Positions 60,706-64,000 of a stretch of 64,000 nt of DNA are shown in pieces. The translations under genes and the position numbers were made by a program. This DNA comes from Dyella terrae (GTDB taxonomy: Bacteria > Pseudomonadota > Gammaproteobacteria > Xanthomonadales > Rhodanobacteraceae), in NCBI RefSeq assembly GCF_022394535.1, contig NZ_CP089414.1:3844001-3908000 (forward strand), read 5' to 3'. How positions within the stretch are numbered: the first letter of the stretch is position 1; every line of letters starts with the position of its first letter. The notes under the pieces are model-generated. The model ran no database searches and was not told the DNA's origin. It saw nothing but the letters and a program-made list of their open reading frames with translations.

Positions 60706-61377
60706 ATGTCGACTTTGTTTATTGCAGGCACCGACACTGGCGTCGGCAAGACCCATGCGACCTGCGCGCTGCTGCATGCGCTGCATGCGCGTGGCATCCA
60801 CGCGTGCGGCATGAAACCCGTGGCCAGTGGCTGCGTGGAAACACCGGACGGGTTGCGTAACGATGATGCCCTGGCGCTGATTGCTGCGGGCGGCGCACCC
60901 ATGCCCTACGAGTGGGTGAATCCGGTGGCGCTGCGCGAACCGTTGTCGCCGAATCTGGCTGCGGCGCGCGAAGGCGTAGAGATCCGACTTGCCCCGCTAT
61001 ACGAGGCTTTCGAGCGCCTGCGCGGTATGCACGACGCGGTGCTCGTCGAAGGCGTGGGTGGCTGGCTGGTGCCGCTGTCACGCAGCTTGCTGGCCTCGGA
61101 CATTGCCCGTCAGTGGCAATTGCCGGTGGTGCTGGTCGTCGGTCTGCGGCTGGGTTGCCTCAATCATGCTTTGTTGTCCGCCCGGGCTATCGCCACGGAC
61201 GGTTGCCGACTGGTGGGTTGGATCGGTAATCGCATCGATCCGGCGATGGAAGCCGTGGACGAGAACATCGAAACCCTGCGCCATCATCTGCCCGCGCCGT
61301 GCCTGGGCATACTCCCGCATGGCGTAGCGCCGCACGACGCGGCGGCTCATCTGGACCTGTCGCTGATCTTGGAATGA
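60706..61377 (+). CDS. bioD: Dethiobiotin synthetase
   Basis: Closes the ureido ring of dethiobiotin from DAPA, CO2 and ATP in biotin synthesis. 223 residues, normal size. P-loop FIAGTDTGVGKTHAT at the N-terminus, substrate Lys in GMKPVASGC, AREGVEI and the Glu-Gly-Val loop VLVEGVGGWLVPLS. ATG 60706 is selected (GGGGAAAG upstream) over an open frame from 60676. The other bio genes are not in the window. A small hypothetical gene follows after 52 bases. Confidence 0.94.
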   Translation: MSTLFIAGTDTGVGKTHATCALLHALHARGIHACGMKPVASGCVETPDGLRNDDALALIAAGGAPMPYEWVNPVALREPLSPNLAAAREGVEIRLAPLYEAFERLRGMHDAVLVEGVGGWLVPLSRSLLASDIARQWQLPVVLVVGLRLGCLNHALLSARAIATDGCRLVGWIGNRIDPAMEAVDENIETLRHHLPAPCLGILPHGVAPHDAAAHLDLSLILE

Positions 61378-61429
61378 CGTTCACGCGGCGCGTGCTGGGA
61401 TGCACGCGTCCACACCGCAGGAGGCACCC

Positions 61430-61780
61430 ATGAGCACGCGCAGCCACTACTACCTCTCCATCGCCGATCTCGCGCAGGCGCGCGGACCGGTGCAGGCACT
61501 CAGCTACGACGGTGCTGGCCCGAACGATCTTGCTGCTGCAGTGCAAAACGCGATGCGCACGCCGGAATTGTTCGAGCACTGGCGTGCCATGCAAGATGAG
61601 CCGGATGACGTGGACCCCTCGCTTGGAGCGGTTGATCCGCAAGCCACCGCGAGCGCGCGGGTCGCTGACCTGCGCACGGACATGGACCTGATCACCGACC
61701 TTCCCATGAGCATCGTGCGGCACCGGCTCAACCTGCTGATTGGCAACAGTTGGCAGTTGCGGGATATGCGCAAGGCCTGA
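61430..61780 (+). CDS. Hypothetical protein, 116 aa
   Basis: Starts at ATG 61430 with a perfect AGGAGG 6 bases upstream, which makes translation likely. The product is soluble, weakly acidic, begins STRSHYYLSIADLAQARGP and contains ALSYDGAGPNDLAAAVQNAM and LITDLPMSIVRHRLNLLIG, giving an alpha-helical profile. No TM helix, signal or known motif. It follows bioD closely and may be co-transcribed. I do not recognise the family. Confidence 0.7.
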   Translation: MSTRSHYYLSIADLAQARGPVQALSYDGAGPNDLAAAVQNAMRTPELFEHWRAMQDEPDDVDPSLGAVDPQATASARVADLRTDMDLITDLPMSIVRHRLNLLIGNSWQLRDMRKA

Positions 61781-61882
61781 TCCCCCCCGCGTGACATGTT
61801 GCGTCGCGCCCGCCGCGGTGCGGCGTCCAGTACTTCCAGCCCTTGGCACCCGAGCCGGCGTATGGTTAGTCTCAGGGTTCGT

Positions 61883-64000
61883 TTGTCACGTTTCCATGGG
61901 GAACCCCGATGCTTCGTCTCCGCACTCTCAGTCATAGCCACCACCATCGCGCTCGCCGCCTGCTCGCAGCAGTCGAACGAGCAGGCACAGCAGCCCGCGC
62001 CCGCACCGGCGAGCACGGCGCCGGCCAAGGCCTCCACGGCTGCTCCCGCTCCTGAAGTCAGTGCGGTGAATCCGTTCCTGGAGCAGAGCACGCTGCCGTT
62101 CCAGGCACCGCCGTTCGACAAGATCAAGGACGGTGACTACCAGCCCGCCTTCGAAGAAGGTATGAAGCAGCACCTGGTGGAGATCCAGAAGATCGCCGAC
62201 AACCCGGATGCGCCGACCTTCGAGAACACCTTCGTCCCGATGGAGAAGTCGGGCCGGTTGCTGACCCGCGTGATGCAGGCATTCAACGCCGTCAGCGGCG
62301 CCAACACCGACGACACGCTGCAAAAGGTGCAGGAAGACGAGGCGCCGAAGTTCGCCGAGCACCAGGACGCTATCGTGATGAACGACAAGCTGTTCGCGCG
62401 CATCGAGACCATCTACAACCAGCGCGATTCGCTCAAGCTCGATCCGGAATCCAAGCGCCTGGTCGAAGTGACCTACAAGAATTTCGTGCGCGGCGGCGCC
62501 AAGCTGTCCGAGGCCGACAAGACCAAGCTCAAGGACCTCAACAAGGAAGAGTCCAGCCTGAGCACCCAGTTCACCAACAAGCTGCTGGCCGCAACCAAGG
62601 CCGGCGCGCTGGTGGTGGACGACAAGAGCAAGCTCGATGGCATGTCCGAGGGCGACGTTGCCGCCGCTGCCGAAGCCGCCAAGGCCCGCAAGCTCGACGG
62701 CAAGTGGGCGGTCACGCTGCAGAACACCACGCAGCAGCCGGCGTTGGAGAACATCAATGATCGTGCCACGCGCGAACAGCTGTTCAAGAACTCGTGGGAT
62801 CGCGCCGAGCACAGCGATGCCAACGACACGCGTGACCTGATCGCCCGCATCGCCCAGATCCGCGCCGAACAGGCGAAGCTGCTGGGTTACCCGAACTACG
62901 CCGCGTGGAAGCTGGAAGACCAGATGGCGAAGACGCCTGAAGCGGCGATTGGCTTCATGGACAAGCTGGCTCCCGCCGCTACCGCGCGCGCCGAGAAGGA
63001 AGCCAAGGACATCCAGGATGTGATCGACCAGCAGAAGGGTGGTTTCAAGGTCGAGGCATGGGACTGGGAGCACTACTCCGAGCAGGTGCGCAAGGCCAAG
63101 TACGACCTCGATGAATCGCAGGTCAAGCAGTACTTCGAATTGGACAACGTGCTGCAGAACGGCGTGTTCTATGCCGCCAACCAGCTCTACGGCCTGACCT
63201 TCAAGGAGCGCAAGGACATCCCCGTCTGGCAGCCTGACGTGCGCGTGTTCGAAGTGTTCGACAAGGACGGCACCTCCATGGCGCTGTTCTATTGCGACTA
63301 CTTCAAGCGCGACAACAAGAACGGCGGCGCGTGGATGAGCAATCTGGTTGACCAGTCCAAGCTGCTGGACACCAAGCCGGTGGTGTTCAACGTCGCTAAC
63401 TTCACCAAGCCCGCGCCGGGTCAGCCGGCCCTGCTGTCGTCGGACGACGTGATCACCATGTTCCATGAGTTCGGCCATGGCCTGCACGGCATGTTCGCCA
63501 ACTCGCAGTACCCGAGCCTGTCGGGCACCGCGACCGCGCGCGACTTCGTGGAATTCCCGTCGCAGTTCAACGAGCACTGGGCCAGCGATCCGAAGATCTT
63601 CGCCAACTACGCGAAGAACTATAAGACCGGCGAGCCGATGCCGCAGGACCTCGTCGACAAGCTCAAGAAGTCCAAGACCTTCAACAAGGGTTACGACATG
63701 ACCGAGCTGGTCGGTGCCGCGCTGCTCGACATGAGCTGGCACAGCCTGTCGGCCGATACGCCGAAGCAGGATCCGGACAAGTTCGAGATGGACGCGCTCA
63801 CCAAGGCCAAGATCAACCTGAGCTACGTGCCGCCGCGCTACCGTTCCAGCTACTTCCAGCACATCTGGGGCAACGGCTACGCTGCCGGTTACTACGCCTA
63901 CCTGTGGACGGAAATGTTGGCTGACGATGCCTTCCAGGGCTTCGAAGACAAGGGCGGCCTGACCCGCGAGAACGGCGATCGCTTCCGCGCGATGATTCTC
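61883..64000 (+). CDS. M3 family metallopeptidase, lipoprotein, C-terminus beyond the window
   Basis: Oligopeptidase of the Dcp/thimet type. About 705 residues are present and the frame is still open at the right edge. The zinc motif HEFGHGLHGMF (HExxH variant with Phe, H-E-F-G-H) is at 63466-63498, and upstream text (PPFDKIKDGDYQPAFEEGM) is typical of M3. The N-terminal ALAACSQQSNEQ is a lipobox followed by an Ala/Pro linker, so the enzyme is envelope-anchored. Start problem: TTG 61883 (with AGGG 5 bases upstream) is in frame and gives MSRFHGEPRCFVSALSVIAT; ATG 61909 would give a better basic n-region MLRLRTLS but is one base out of frame. A small indel is possible. Confidence 0.9.
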   Translation, partial: MSRFHGEPRCFVSALSVIATTIALAACSQQSNEQAQQPAPAPASTAPAKASTAAPAPEVSAVNPFLEQSTLPFQAPPFDKIKDGDYQPAFEEGMKQHLVEIQKIADNPDAPTFENTFVPMEKSGRLLTRVMQAFNAVSGANTDDTLQKVQEDEAPKFAEHQDAIVMNDKLFARIETIYNQRDSLKLDPESKRLVEVTYKNFVRGGAKLSEADKTKLKDLNKEESSLSTQFTNKLLAATKAGALVVDDKSKLDGMSEGDVAAAAEAAKARKLDGKWAVTLQNTTQQPALENINDRATREQLFKNSWDRAEHSDANDTRDLIARIAQIRAEQAKLLGYPNYAAWKLEDQMAKTPEAAIGFMDKLAPAATARAEKEAKDIQDVIDQQKGGFKVEAWDWEHYSEQVRKAKYDLDESQVKQYFELDNVLQNGVFYAANQLYGLTFKERKDIPVWQPDVRVFEVFDKDGTSMALFYCDYFKRDNKNGGAWMSNLVDQSKLLDTKPVVFNVANFTKPAPGQPALLSSDDVITMFHEFGHGLHGMFANSQYPSLSGTATARDFVEFPSQFNEHWASDPKIFANYAKNYKTGEPMPQDLVDKLKKSKTFNKGYDMTELVGAALLDMSWHSLSADTPKQDPDKFEMDALTKAKINLSYVPPRYRSSYFQHIWGNGYAAGYYAYLWTEMLADDAFQGFEDKGGLTRENGDRFRAMIL

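Noticed and set aside
1..64000. tRNA, rRNA, insertion sequence or prophage genes
   Set aside because: Intergenic gaps were read for cloverleaf ends, transposase motifs and terminal repeats; none was convincing.

Overview
The window is a GC-rich gammaproteobacterial chromosome segment. Gene content and order (cox operon with DUF2244 and DUF2909 neighbours, short PutA, rpsU-yqeY-tsaD, tandem DsbA plus cytochrome c4, abundant palindromic extragenic repeats) fit the Xanthomonadales, most likely Rhodanobacteraceae (Dyella, Luteibacter or Rhodanobacter type). That placement is an inference from gene recognition only. I saw no rRNA, tRNA, CRISPR array, transposase or prophage gene; this is mostly core genome.

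Layout: 1-5.4 kb, a cut-off lipoprotein, then a glycosyltransferase cluster (one GT9, two ArnT-like GT39, the first split at a run of nine C). 5.4-11.4 kb, AraC regulator, class A acid phosphatase, thioredoxin-like protein, proline catabolism enzyme PutA. 11.9-20 kb, the aa3 cytochrome oxidase locus (coxB, coxA, a 43-aa protein, coxC) and its assembly genes (surf1, Sco-like, ctaA, cyoE). 20-20.5 kb, a cluster of extragenic repeats. 20.6-25.9 kb, a magnesium P-type ATPase with a roughly 600-nt leader, followed by a Na/Pi-cotransporter-type protein. 26-31.9 kb, a heavy-metal RND efflux operon. 31.9-35.1 kb, pentapeptide protein, DedA and dnaG. 35.3-41.9 kb, GNAT, DUF1328, S41 peptidase, yqeY, rpsU, tsaD, folB, folK, DUF6159. 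42-47 kb, pteridine reductase, EcsC, a TonB-dependent receptor behind a Zur-like site, and a NDUFAF7-type methyltransferase. 47-57 kb, LtaS-like transferase, cca, NDUFA9-like protein, lytic transglycosylase, GH17 protein with two overlapping partners. 57-64 kb, two DsbA-type proteins, cytochrome c4, engB, fRMsr, bioD, and an M3 peptidase cut by the right edge.

Several genes cooperate: the cox block encodes oxidase subunits plus heme A synthesis and assembly; DsbA proteins and cytochrome c4 serve the envelope and respiration; folB, folK and the pteridine reductase belong to pterin/folate metabolism; MgtA and the NptA-like protein may jointly balance Mg2+ and phosphate. Three genes (a GT39, coxB, dsbA) and possibly a fourth (M3 peptidase) have their N-terminal part out of frame with the body. 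This could be sequence error or, for the C9 tract, phase variation, and it is the main caution about the window.
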